Below are positions 1 through 8,715 of a stretch of DNA of 64,000 bases, piece after piece (position 1 is the first letter of the stretch; every line of letters begins with the position of its first letter). Location: assembly GCA_036274895.1 (NCBI GenBank), contig DASUEU010000089.1, positions 124,001-188,000 on the forward strand. The letters run 5' to 3'. This stretch comes from CALMKX01 sp036274895. GTDB lineage: Bacteria; Acidobacteriota; Thermoanaerobaculia; Multivoradales; SZUA-115. The notes beneath the pieces were generated by a model that saw only the letters and a program-made list of their open reading frames with translations, made no database searches and was not told the origin of the DNA. Both the position numbers and the translations under genes were made by a program.

Positions 1-167
1 GGTCACTCCGCTGCCGAGCGAGCCTGGATAATTAGCGACCAACTTCTAACTCGCCGAGATCGCAGCCGAACCAGGCAGAGTTCCACGCGCCCTCTCAGTC
101 ACCCCACCCGATTGCTCATAGCCCTAAGCGCCCCGCTACGTAAGGGCCGGCCTGTACACCTAGCCGA
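1..167. other. Left-edge stretch without a recognisable gene
   Basis: Nothing convincing is visible in these bases: no good reading frame with a ribosome site, no tRNA and no clear terminator hairpin with a T-tract. It lies downstream of the ATPase gene that ends at 168 on the minus strand. Confidence 0.5.
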
Positions 168-2888
168 TCAAGCCGGGGACCTTAGAGCAAGAGCAAGTCG
201 CTCCTCAAGCGTCCCGGCAAGTGTCTTCCATGGGCCTGGCGGAATCAGTGTACTCGGGACACCGCCGAGGTCTGAAGGTGGCTTGCAGGCTTCGCCTTCC
301 GGTGTTGTTTCGCGCATGCAGAATAGGACCCTGGGATCGTGCATTCGCTCCTGCAAGCCCATTGCGATCCCAATTGCAACGAAGTGAGAGGCCCGCTCCG
401 ACGCTTTGATGTTCTCGCTCCGTGCAAGCACGACCTGGGCACCGCGCAGCAGCGTGTAGACTCGCACGAGGACAGATCTTGCTTCAAGCTCGTCGTGGTG
501 AATAAGGCGACCAGCCTCGTCCCAGATATACTCCACGCGTAACCCCAGGCGGCTCGCCGCAAGCTCCGCAGCCTTCCGGAACGCAACGTCGTCCTTGTGC
601 TCGTTGTGGCCGATGACGACGATGTAGCGCCCGAGTTGATCGATCGCAGGCTGGTAACCCCAATCAAGTAGGTGAACCCAGTTCTCGTCCGCCCGTTGGA
701 CGTTGTAGAGCGACCAGGTTTTCGAGAGCCGCTCGTGGAATCGCTCGCCCAGCGGGCCCCTCATGCGCCATTCATGCCAGAATAGCGCCTGCACAAGGTC
801 TGGCAGGGCCGTGTGGCCATGCTCAACAAGCGGGATGCCGGGTCGGTTAAGCCCGATCGCGAGCCCCAGTTCGAGGAAGGCGTTGCAGTTCACCCGAGAC
901 ATGTCACAGAGTACCAGTGGATCGCCCTCGCAGAGGCCAGCCAGGAGCCGTGTCAGCACGGAGCCGGGCCCCGGCTCAATGAAACGGCATTTCACGACAT
1001 CCGGAAGGCGGCGTAGTTTCCTCTCAAGGCTAGATCTGAGTTTGTCCTCGAACTCCATGACCACAAAGACAGGTAGAGTCCCAGAGGGACTGCTGCCCGG
1101 CTCCCTGGGTCCGAGCTGGGCCGCCTGCTCCAAGAGGGTGCGTCGCTCATCCTCGATTCGAGAAAGCCGGCGCCAAAGGAAGTTCAGCGCCCTTTCGATG
1201 ATGGGAATGCGCACAAACAGTGTAGCCCACGGGCCATACTCATGCCGGACTCGCAGGCTAATCACGCCTGTCGAATCGTCGCGATGGTTCCTCAGGGGAA
1301 TGACGATCCGCAGATAGTCACTGGTCTCAATCTCAACGCTGTACATCTTCGAACGCGCAGCCCGAGCCTCCCTGGCCCGAGGGTCGTCTCGAGCGATTGC
1401 GTCCGTTGTCGCAACCGAGAACGGCGGCTCCGGCAGGTCAGTGAGAGGAGTCAACCAGTTGTCGCCGGGCGCCATCTCGTACAGCGCGGCCTCTTCAATG
1501 CCGAATATAGAAGATAGCAGCTCCGCCATCAGGGAGAAGGCATCTTCAATGCGATCGCGCGGCGCTCTGCGGGGAGCCCTTCCGCGGGTCGTCTCGCCCG
1601 TAGTTGCCGACCTCACGGGTGTCTTTCCTTCGCTAAGAGCCACTTGCTCCCATCTGGCTTCGATTAGATCCCGAAGGGCACCCTCATCAAAGCTCAGAAT
1701 GTCCCGTTGATAGCTTCTCGCCAGGTCGCGCTCGAGCGCAGCTGCAAACAGTCGCGATTCCGGGGGCCGGGAGAGATCCAGGTAGGCGCGCATCATGGTC
1801 GCCGGATCAAAGTGCCGCTGAAGAACCTCCGCGACATATCTATTCCTGAAGCGCCAAGCGAGCGGCCTACCGTCCGTGCTGCGCTCGAGTAGAAAGCCAC
1901 CAGACAGCTCCTGATTCGTCGTGCCGAAGTACCGGGCATGATCCGAGTCGACGTCCTTTCGCTGAAATGCGGCGAGTCCCCTGGCCAGCCGCGCAAGAAC
2001 GTCGAGGCATCTGGGATCATGCCTAATAACGCTAATCATGTAGCAGGTGCTTGGCTCGGCGCTGTAGGCTGACAACAGCCGCTCGACAACCTGGCGGCAA
2101 TCCCGACCAGCAATACCGAGCCCTGGGGTGCTCTCGATGACGGACCTGACAAACACGTTGAGGCGATGAAGATCGCCTCCTCCATAGTCAACAAGAAACT
2201 CTTGCGCCTCAGAGTCCAAGGTGCGGCCTAGGCCCCTGCAGGCAGCGAAGAGATACGCTGCTGCCTCATGCGGTGCGAGGTCATCTATGCGAAAACTGGG
2301 CCAGTTGTCGAAGGGCGACAGTTCGGCCCTGTCCAAGAGTTTGAGATTGCGAAACGATACTGCGCCGGCCACCACGACGACGAAATGCTGCAAAAGCGAT
2401 AGTTCGCGGGTCCTCCGGTGGGCCTGTATGTCTCGCAACGCCCGGAGCAAGTCGATGAGAGCGTTGGAGAGAAGTTGGTCGCAATCATCCAAAATCAAGA
2501 TCAGTTGCCGCAAGCCTGTCCTACCGAGGAAGCTCGCGAGAAAGTCCCGGAAGGAGGCGGGATTGTCCCAGAAGCCGCGGCTCCTCGCAGCCAACGGCTG
2601 CTCGCGGTCGCCAGAGTTGTGAGCGGCATCGATGTGCTGGGCCAAAGTCTCGAAGAGTCGGCCGCGACTGGAGGCGTCGAGATGCAGGCTAGGAAGCGTA
2701 TAGACCGGAAGACTATGCGGCTGAAGATAGTGTTCCTCAAGTTGACGCAAGAAGGTGGTTCGGCCACTGTAGCGCGGCGCCCAGAGAGCGAGCGACTCAT
2801 GCCTGTCAATACAGGCACGAACACCGTCAAGCAGTGCCAGTCGCCGAAACGGTTCGATTGGGATAGCGAGTTCGTCGGGAGGCTTCAT
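168..2888 (-). CDS. STAND/AAA-type ATPase with C-terminal nucleoside-deoxyribosyltransferase/TIR-like domains
   Basis: A 906-residue protein. The start at 2888 is chosen because its ATG overlaps the TGA of the preceding gene (ATGA); an in-frame start seven codons upstream is less likely. Residues 37-44 form a P-loop (APRYSGRT) with Arg where Lys is normal, and a Walker B-like DDCD lies at 134-137, followed by the helical region usual in STAND ATPases. A GAF-like stretch sits near 470-590. From about 607 (FVVMEFE) to 690 there is a fold signature of the nucleoside-2-deoxyribosyltransferase/TIR-like superfamily, with the motif NAFLELGLA and Glu673 in the catalytic position. A second, weaker copy (YIVVIGHNEHKDD onward, about 750-890) lacks an obvious Glu motif. 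It is the last gene of a three-gene operon. Inference: an NTP-driven sensor coupled to a nucleotide- or NAD-cleaving effector. The lower G+C suggests acquisition. Confidence 0.75.
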   Translation of the reverse strand: MKPPDELAIPIEPFRRLALLDGVRACIDRHESLALWAPRYSGRTTFLRQLEEHYLQPHSLPVYTLPSLHLDASSRGRLFETLAQHIDAAHNSGDREQPLAARSRGFWDNPASFRDFLASFLGRTGLRQLILILDDCDQLLSNALIDLLRALRDIQAHRRTRELSLLQHFVVVVAGAVSFRNLKLLDRAELSPFDNWPSFRIDDLAPHEAAAYLFAACRGLGRTLDSEAQEFLVDYGGGDLHRLNVFVRSVIESTPGLGIAGRDCRQVVERLLSAYSAEPSTCYMISVIRHDPRCLDVLARLARGLAAFQRKDVDSDHARYFGTTNQELSGGFLLERSTDGRPLAWRFRNRYVAEVLQRHFDPATMMRAYLDLSRPPESRLFAAALERDLARSYQRDILSFDEGALRDLIEARWEQVALSEGKTPVRSATTGETTRGRAPRRAPRDRIEDAFSLMAELLSSIFGIEEAALYEMAPGDNWLTPLTDLPEPPFSVATTDAIARDDPRAREARAARSKMYSVEIETSDYLRIVIPLRNHRDDSTGVISLRVRHEYGPWATLFVRIPIIERALNFLWRRLSRIEDERRTLLEQAAQLGPREPGSSPSGTLPVFVVMEFEDKLRSSLERKLRRLPDVVKCRFIEPGPGSVLTRLLAGLCEGDPLVLCDMSRVNCNAFLELGLAIGLNRPGIPLVEHGHTALPDLVQALFWHEWRMRGPLGERFHERLSKTWSLYNVQRADENWVHLLDWGYQPAIDQLGRYIVVIGHNEHKDDVAFRKAAELAASRLGLRVEYIWDEAGRLIHHDELEARSVLVRVYTLLRGAQVVLARSENIKASERASHFVAIGIAMGLQERMHDPRVLFCMRETTPEGEACKPPSDLGGVPSTLIPPGPWKTLAGTLEERLALALRSPA

Positions 2889-4480
2889 GCGGATGACACC
2901 CGTGTACACTGGCCAGCAGCGAGCATCTCGGGGACTAGGTCTCTGGGATCGGAGTCCCGATAGACCTGCTGGATAGTAGCGATTGCAAGCTTGAACTGGA
3001 GGTGCTGCGCGGAGTCGACTACGGTCATATAGCCAGAATCTTTCAGGTCGGTCAGTTGTTTGCTGACCGCAGGGCGCTCTAGACGGATGCTGTGAGCAGT
3101 AGCGCTCCGCATGAAAAACTCCAAGTCAAAGAGCGCTCTCTTACTGCGGGCCATTTGCGCGAGTATGTAGCGACCCAGTGGAGCGATGTTGTGGTTCAGG
3201 GAGTCGGCAAACTCGCCGAGAAACGACGCATGGAGGGCTGTCCGTTCTACTCGGCCTCTGGTGACCTCGGCGCCGTGCTCATTAGGAAACTCGTCGACGA
3301 GCGTAGCGCAGAGGTTCTGTGTGGTGGAGGGGTGCCCGCCCGTGATCTCGAGGATCGCCTGGGCGACATTCGCGGGGTCCGGTACTCTGATCTCCAAGTC
3401 TCGAAGGGGCTGGGTGAGCAGCGCTTCGATCGTGCGCAGATCGAAGTTGTTCATCTGCAACTTTGAGGCAAAGTTGAACATGGGTGAGCCTCCCGAGAGA
3501 AGCTCGTCGTAGAGCACAGGTGTTCCAGAGAAAGCAAACTGAACCCTGTACTCCTCGCCACCCTTGGCGCGCCCAGAGGTCTTGTGGCGCGCAAGAACCT
3601 CTCGAAGTGCGCTGGTTATGGTTGGACGACCATGCGCTCGCTCCAGTGCGATGACCGAATCATACTCATCGAAGAAAAACCGGACAACGCGCGTGCTCTG
3701 CCTCTGAAGCTGAACGTATTTCCACAGGTGGTCAGCCAGGCGAGGCAAGTTCCTTGTGTATACCCAACGACTGCTCTCGGCGAGTCGCCTATAGCCATCA
3801 AAGTCCGCCGACAAGGCGTTGAAAATCGCGCGCGGTACATCGGCGATCTCGCCGCAGTTCTCGAAGCTCAGGTAAACGACTTTGTCGTCGGAGGCGCCAG
3901 CGCTGTCAAGTCGCCTCTTGGTTTCCATCAATAACGACGTCTTGCCACTTCGGCGGGCTCCACTGATTACAAAGGAGCGATGAGCCTGTGCGCGGAGCGT
4001 GGCTATCTCGTTCTCGCGGCCGAAGAACTGAAGGCCTGTAACGGGTCCCCGGAACACGTAAGGGTTGAGAATCTGAAACGGGACGGAGGAGGCAAAGAGC
4101 CTCCTGAGAAACGGCGCCAAGGCCCGCAGGCTACGCAAGGCCATAGAGAGTTGCGTACGGTCTAGCAGTATGGTCAAGGGTTGAGAAGCGAGAAGCTCTC
4201 GAGCCACACTGTCGATAGAGGTGAACTCGATAATCTTGAGTCGGTCTCGAAAGCCATAAGCGTTGATCTGCTCGTCTAGCTTCTCGAAAACTACTTCATC
4301 CAGTACTGTTCCTGGGGCCACGGCAAAGTGGACGAAATCGCGGGCCGCCGGAAAGGCGAAGTGCGCCGAAAGATCGACGGTATGCGACAGTATTTCTGGA
4401 TAGACAGTCCTGTGGGGGATGAGGCGAACGGAGAACTCACGTGCCGACAGAGCAGCGAGGAGTGAGGGCTCCAAGGACAT
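2885..4480 (-). CDS. AAA/STAND-type ATPase with C-terminal winged helix
   Basis: A 531-residue protein. The ATG at 4480 lies 7 bases after the aminopeptidase stop; a longer frame to 4576 would overlap that gene. Residues 1-140 are a domain I do not recognise. An FFGRENE box (152-158) precedes a classical Walker A (GARRSGKTS, 174-182) and Walker B (FFFDEYD, D271/E272). A sensor-like FSGTP follows near 340, and a 'GGHP' helical-lid motif near 405. The last 80 residues, with several charged helices, look like a winged helix. This is the architecture of STAND ATPases that combine an ATP switch with a protein or DNA sensing domain. Translation is coupled on both sides: 7 bases behind the aminopeptidase gene, and a 4-base ATGA overlap with the downstream ATPase. 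Function unknown; probably the signal transducer of the operon. Confidence 0.75.
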   Translation of the reverse strand: MSLEPSLLAALSAREFSVRLIPHRTVYPEILSHTVDLSAHFAFPAARDFVHFAVAPGTVLDEVVFEKLDEQINAYGFRDRLKIIEFTSIDSVARELLASQPLTILLDRTQLSMALRSLRALAPFLRRLFASSVPFQILNPYVFRGPVTGLQFFGRENEIATLRAQAHRSFVISGARRSGKTSLLMETKRRLDSAGASDDKVVYLSFENCGEIADVPRAIFNALSADFDGYRRLAESSRWVYTRNLPRLADHLWKYVQLQRQSTRVVRFFFDEYDSVIALERAHGRPTITSALREVLARHKTSGRAKGGEEYRVQFAFSGTPVLYDELLSGGSPMFNFASKLQMNNFDLRTIEALLTQPLRDLEIRVPDPANVAQAILEITGGHPSTTQNLCATLVDEFPNEHGAEVTRGRVERTALHASFLGEFADSLNHNIAPLGRYILAQMARSKRALFDLEFFMRSATAHSIRLERPAVSKQLTDLKDSGYMTVVDSAQHLQFKLAIATIQQVYRDSDPRDLVPEMLAAGQCTRVSSA

Positions 4481-4487
4481 TGGTGTG

Positions 4488-5840
4488 TCAGTCGGTAGCG
4501 GGCTCAATGGCGCCGTAGCTCCACAGCAGGCTGAGGAGGGCCTGAACCTCCTCTTGGGTGTGGAGGTCAAGGTCACCGGGAGTTCGCGTAGTGTCGAGAA
4601 CCTGACCGCGGGCGGACTTCAAAAGACGGCGCGCTGCGGAGGTTGTGCGTGCGTTAGCAAGTGGGAAGAGCGTGCGACGCCCTGACTGAGTCTGGTGTAG
4701 GTGGATCATCAGGCGGCCTTCGGCTAGCGAGAAGCCCTTGGTGTTAACACGAGCTGACGTAGAGTCGCGTGGCCAGAGCCGGCCGGGTACGGGGTGATAA
4801 GTGGCCAGGTCGTCAAAAGCTGAGGCGTCGAACTTGTGCCGGCCACGCAGTAACACGTTTACACCGTCTATCTCTACATCGGGTTCCCTTGTGATGATGT
4901 CGAGATGAAGTAGTGCCTTGTTGCTCCCCTGCCAGCCAACGTTGTTACCAACTGCGATATGCACGGTGCCGAAGATCTTTTCGTCGATCAGAGGGATGCC
5001 GAGAACCGCATTGATGCCTTCGTTGACGCCAATGCCGAACTCGGCGATGACGTTCCAGTTATGGTCCTCTCGCTCAGCAGAGAACCGCTCGATCTCAAGT
5101 AGGTAAGGGACGGGTTCACCGGAGGTCAGGTACCTGTGCCCGATCAGGCGACCGTGGCGGAATGTCAAGACGGCTGGCTCGTCGCCGAGCACCTGGCGTC
5201 CGATCGTTCCGTTAACGAGGTAGTCGCCGTTTGCGGAGTCCTCCAATGGAGCCGTGAAGATCTCGCCCGACGGCACATTGCCCCACGCGCTCTCCCTGAG
5301 GATGCCGATGCTGTGAACTGGAATCCGGTCCAAGCCGCCAAGAGTAAAGCGCAGCCTGAACGCTTCACCGGAAGGAGCGTAGGTGGTCAGCACGCACTCT
5401 CGACCGTTCAGGAGTGGAGGTGTTAGTGCCTCGCACCGCTTCGCCATTTGCTCATAGTCGGAGCGCGATGCGATCTCGAGGATCTGGGCGTTGGCGCCGG
5501 GCATGGTCGCGAGCCGGGTGGTCCCGCGCCACTCGGACACCAGCTTGGTGCGAAAGCTCGAGCAGGCGTCGTCTGCGGTGTGCGCGAGGATGGCGGCTTC
5601 TGCGGATGCTAGGGCATTCCTATCGAGACGACTCATTTCGGAGAGATGGAGTTGTTGCAGTCGCGAGTAGAAGAGGGTGGACAGGTTAACTCCGAGCTCG
5701 CGGGCGGCTTCCCAGAAGGGGTCGAGCACCGAGAGAGCCGTCTCATCAAGCAGGAGAAGAAGATCTGTGCCCTGGCTCAGACCGAGGGAGTCGCGGAGGA
5801 TTGTCTTGGCGCCGATGGCGGCGGGAGAGGGATCGGTCAT
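4488..5840 (-). CDS. M29-family (AmpS/AmpT-like) aminopeptidase with extra C-terminal domain
   Basis: A 450-residue protein. The ATG at 5840 is preceded by GGAGG at good spacing, so earlier in-frame starts are discarded. The centre matches thermophilic metallo-aminopeptidases of family M29: PSGEIFTAP with Glu193, a second acidic motif EFGIGVNEG with Glu267, GTVHIAVG with His294, and HLD with His312 and Asp314. These are candidate dinuclear-metal ligands; the interval between the last two histidines is shorter than in classical enzymes. The first 100 residues follow the usual M29 N-terminal fold. The last 90 residues (after about 360) are not typical and could be a partner-binding or winged-helix-like region. 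It is the first gene of the operon with the two ATPases. Inference: a peptidase effector or processor, possibly gated by the ATPases, rather than a housekeeping enzyme. Confidence 0.72.
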   Translation of the reverse strand: MTDPSPAAIGAKTILRDSLGLSQGTDLLLLLDETALSVLDPFWEAARELGVNLSTLFYSRLQQLHLSEMSRLDRNALASAEAAILAHTADDACSSFRTKLVSEWRGTTRLATMPGANAQILEIASRSDYEQMAKRCEALTPPLLNGRECVLTTYAPSGEAFRLRFTLGGLDRIPVHSIGILRESAWGNVPSGEIFTAPLEDSANGDYLVNGTIGRQVLGDEPAVLTFRHGRLIGHRYLTSGEPVPYLLEIERFSAEREDHNWNVIAEFGIGVNEGINAVLGIPLIDEKIFGTVHIAVGNNVGWQGSNKALLHLDIITREPDVEIDGVNVLLRGRHKFDASAFDDLATYHPVPGRLWPRDSTSARVNTKGFSLAEGRLMIHLHQTQSGRRTLFPLANARTTSAARRLLKSARGQVLDTTRTPGDLDLHTQEEVQALLSLLWSYGAIEPATD

Positions 5841-6125
5841 GAAGCCTCCGGCACGAGGTTTTAGCAACGGAGCCATAAGCAAGTAGATTCGGAGATAATA
5901 CCATGGGTGCACGGCGTGGCCATAAACAAAGCCTCATGTGCGTAGGAGTTCCGACGCTAGGCAGAGCGACACGGTGCCCGCGGTGAGGCCGACCGATCCG
6001 CCACGTGGTGACCAAGCGGCCGCCATAGCAGACAAACCTGAGGACCCGGAGGGGGGGCTCATGTCAGCAGGCGAAGGCGATGGCTGGCTCGCCCCACGGC
6101 GGCCGGCGGTCCAGCTGAGCCCGTC
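5841..6125. promoter_or_regulatory. Intergenic leader of the aminopeptidase-ATPase operon
   Basis: This gap separates the end of the hydrolase gene from the aminopeptidase start. A TATTAT box on the minus strand lies near 5900, a plausible -10, but I see no convincing -35 at the right distance. No conserved RNA or small gene is evident. G+C drops here towards the operon. Confidence 0.3.
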
Positions 6126-6899
6126 TCAGCGCCGCGCTTGCACCGGGTTGGCGAGCACCCCCAGCCCGGGGATCTCCACCTCCAGCCGGTCGCCGTCGGC
6201 CAGCGGGCCGACACCGGCCGGCGTGCCGGTGAGCACCACGTCCCCCGGCTCGAGGGTCATCATCCGCGAGACGTACACCAGCTGCTCGACGATCCCCCAG
6301 TTCATCTCCCGCACGTGGCCCTGCTGGCGCACCTCGCCGTTGACGCGGGTCACCACGGCGAGGTCCTCGAGGTCGGGGTGCACCCAGATCGCCGGGCCCA
6401 GGGGGCAGAAGGTGTCGAAGGACTTGGCGCGGGCGAAGGTGGCGTCCTTTCTCTGGAGGTCGCGGGCGGTGACGTCGCAGGCGCAGGTGACGCCCACCAC
6501 GCCGGTGCGCACCTCCTCGGCGCTCGCGCGGGTGAGGCGTGAGCCCACCACCACGGCGATCTCCCCTTCGTACTCCACCCGCTCGCTCTCGGGTGGCAGC
6601 AGGACCGGCGCCCCGGGGCCGACCACCGACGACGGCGCCTTCAGGAAGATCAAGGGCTCCGCCGGCATGGGGTTGCCCAGCTCGGCGGCGTGCTCGCGGT
6701 AGTTGCGGCCGATGCCCACGATCTTGCCGGGCGCCACCGGCACCAGCAGCCCTTCCCGGGCCACGTCCACCGGCCGCCCCAGCTCCCAGCCGCCGGGGCG
6801 GGTCTCGTACGGGTCCGAAAAGAGCACCCGCGGTTGGCCTTCGTCATCCGTCGCGGCGTAGAAGCCTTCGGGGCTGATGCGGTAGAGGAGTGTGCTCAT
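6126..6899 (-). CDS. Fumarylacetoacetate hydrolase (FAH) family protein
   Basis: A 257-residue protein of typical length for the short FAH family (2-hydroxyhepta-2,4-diene-1,7-dioate isomerase, acylpyruvase, oxaloacetate decarboxylase). The core begins with PGKIVGIGRNYREHAAELG near residue 56. It keeps the acidic metal triad context: the VEYEGEIAVVVG motif near 107 supplies two Glu ligands, and CACDVTARD near 138 supplies Asp. The C-terminal GDVVLTGTPAGVG strand is characteristic. These enzymes use Mg2+ or Mn2+ to cleave or decarboxylate beta-diketo or oxo acids in the cytoplasm; the exact substrate cannot be read from sequence. It follows the permease gene by 30 bases and could be co-transcribed with the B12 operon, though no mechanistic link to cobalamin is known. 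Confidence 0.88.
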   Translation of the reverse strand: MSTLLYRISPEGFYAATDDEGQPRVLFSDPYETRPGGWELGRPVDVAREGLLVPVAPGKIVGIGRNYREHAAELGNPMPAEPLIFLKAPSSVVGPGAPVLLPPESERVEYEGEIAVVVGSRLTRASAEEVRTGVVGVTCACDVTARDLQRKDATFARAKSFDTFCPLGPAIWVHPDLEDLAVVTRVNGEVRQQGHVREMNWGIVEQLVYVSRMMTLEPGDVVLTGTPAGVGPLADGDRLEVEIPGLGVLANPVQARR

Positions 6900-6929
6900 G
6901 TTCGGCCCAGGACGATAGCAGGGTCTCCC

Positions 6930-7934
6930 TCAGCCTCGCCGCCGGGTGAATAGCAGCCAGAGGAAGAAGGGTCCACCGGCGGCGGCGGTGAGGATGCCCA
7001 CCGGCAGCTCGGTGGGGCTCGCCACGGTGCGGGCGCCCAGGTCCGACAGGGCGAGGAAGATGCCGCCGGCGAGCAGGCAGCCGGGCAGGAGGTGGCGCTG
7101 GTCGTGGCCGACCAGGGAGCGCACGGCGTGGGGCACGATCAGCCCCACGAAGCCGATCGGCCCGGCCACCGCCACCAGGGCTCCCACTGCGAGCGAGACC
7201 CCGCCCAGCACCACCAGCCGCAGCCGGGAGAGGTCCACGCCGCGGGCTGCGGCGGTCTCCTCGCCGGTGAGCAGCAGGTTGAGCTCCCAGCGGTGGGCGC
7301 CGAGCAGCAGGGCGAGGCCGAGGGCCCAGGGCAGCAGCCACAGCACCTCACGGTAGCCCACCACGGCGAGGCCCCCCATCATCCAGCGAACGATCTGGAA
7401 GGTGCGGTTGGGATCCGAGAAGTACTGAACGAAGAGGATCAACGCCGTGGTCGACACCGACACCGCCACGCCGGCCAGCAGCAGAGTCGAGATCTCGGTG
7501 CCCTGGCGGGAGAACGAGAGCCCGACGACGATCGCGGTGGCCGCGAGGGCACCCAGGAAGGCCGCGATACCGACTCCCAGGAGCCCTCCGGGCACCTCGG
7601 CCGCAAGCGCCAGCACGGCACCCAGGGCCGCGCCCCCGGCCACCCCGAGGGTGTACGGCTCGGCCAGGGCGTTGCGGAAGAGGGACTGGAACGCCAGCCC
7701 GGAAGAAGCGAGCACGCCCCCGACCAGGAGGGCCAGCAGCGCTCGCGGCAGGCGCAGCTGCCAGAGGATGGTGGCCGCCTTGCCGTCTCCGGTGAGGGCG
7801 GCCCCGAGGTCGAGCGACTGGCTGCCCAAGAGGGTCGCCGCCGCCAGGGCAACCAGCCAACCGAGGCCGAGGGCGGCGAGCACGAGCCCGGGCCGCTTGC
7901 GCGCCGGTCGCCGGCTCTGGGGATGGGCCCTCAT
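6930..7934 (-). CDS. btuC: FecCD/BtuC-type ABC transporter permease, probably for corrinoids
   Basis: A 334-residue polytopic protein, the usual length for the FecCD family. The ATG at 7934 overlaps the ATPase stop (ATGA); the longer frame upstream is a shadow of the ATPase gene. About ten hydrophobic segments are visible, with family motifs such as GLAFQSLFRNALAEPYTLG near 75, the loop RGVDLSRLRL, and GPIGFVGLIVPHAVR near 250, which contacts the ATPase. It imports a siderophore- or cobalamin-like ligand through the inner membrane. The cobalamin riboswitch upstream of the operon makes B12 or another corrinoid the likely substrate. Gene order is receptor, binding protein, ATPase, permease. Confidence 0.88.
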   Translation of the reverse strand: MRAHPQSRRPARKRPGLVLAALGLGWLVALAAATLLGSQSLDLGAALTGDGKAATILWQLRLPRALLALLVGGVLASSGLAFQSLFRNALAEPYTLGVAGGAALGAVLALAAEVPGGLLGVGIAAFLGALAATAIVVGLSFSRQGTEISTLLLAGVAVSVSTTALILFVQYFSDPNRTFQIVRWMMGGLAVVGYREVLWLLPWALGLALLLGAHRWELNLLLTGEETAAARGVDLSRLRLVVLGGVSLAVGALVAVAGPIGFVGLIVPHAVRSLVGHDQRHLLPGCLLAGGIFLALSDLGARTVASPTELPVGILTAAAGGPFFLWLLFTRRRG

Positions 7935-8701
7935 GGCGCCAGTCGCAGCAGGGTCACCGGCCTGGCGCCGCCGTGGACCACCTCGAAGGGCGCGCCGAAG
8001 AGCCCGGCCAGCCGCTCGGGGGTGAGGATCTCTGCGGGCGGGCCGTCCGCGGCCAGGGTGCCGCAGACCAGGGCGGCCACCCGGTCGGCCACGGCCGAGG
8101 CGAAGTTGAGGTCGTGGCTGGCCAGCACCACCGTCTGCCCCGCCTCGCCGTGGAGCCGGGTCAGCAGCCCGCAAACCTCCCGCTGGTGGCCGGCGTCGAG
8201 GAAGGTGGTGGGCTCGTCGAGCACCAGGACAGGGGTCTCCTGGGCCAGGGCAGCGGCGATGTAGGCCGCCTGCCGCTCGCCGCCGGACAGCTCGTCCAGA
8301 GGCCGGTCCGCGAGGTGCTCAATGGCGGTGGTGGCGAGGGCCCGGGCCACGGCCTCGAAGTCCGCCTCGCGAGGCGCGGCGGCGGGCCCGGCGAGATGCG
8401 GGTAGCGGCCGTGCAGCACCAGCTCGCGCACCGAGAGGGGCACCCGTGCCGGGCGGATCTGCGGCACGTAGGCCACCCGCGCGGCAAACGCCCGGCGGGA
8501 GAAGCGGCGGTAGGGCTCCCCGGCGAAGGCGAGGGTGCCCGCGGTGGGCTCGATCAGTCCGGCGAGCAGGCGCAGGAGGGTGGTCTTGCCCGCGCCGTTC
8601 GGTCCCACCAGGGCCAGGCACTCGCCGGCGTGGACTTCAAGGTCCAGGGGGCCGAGCACTCGTTTGCCGCCGGGGTGCCAGGTGAGTCCGCGGGCGCTCA
8701 T
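7931..8701 (-). CDS. btuD: ABC transporter ATP-binding protein, BtuD/FhuC type
   Basis: A 256-residue ATPase. The start at 8701 lies 14 bases after the binding-protein stop. Walker A is GPNGAGKTT near residue 35, the Q-loop is in VAYVPQ, the signature is LSGGERQ, Walker B is VLVLDEPT, and the switch His is in LASHD. The spacing and HGRYPH loop are typical of iron-siderophore and B12 importers. It powers the permease encoded by the overlapping downstream gene. The cobalamin riboswitch upstream supports corrinoid uptake. Confidence 0.9.
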   Translation of the reverse strand: MSARGLTWHPGGKRVLGPLDLEVHAGECLALVGPNGAGKTTLLRLLAGLIEPTAGTLAFAGEPYRRFSRRAFAARVAYVPQIRPARVPLSVRELVLHGRYPHLAGPAAAPREADFEAVARALATTAIEHLADRPLDELSGGERQAAYIAAALAQETPVLVLDEPTTFLDAGHQREVCGLLTRLHGEAGQTVVLASHDLNFASAVADRVAALVCGTLAADGPPAEILTPERLAGLFGAPFEVVHGGARPVTLLRLAP

Positions 8702-8715
8702 CAGCGGCGGGGTGG

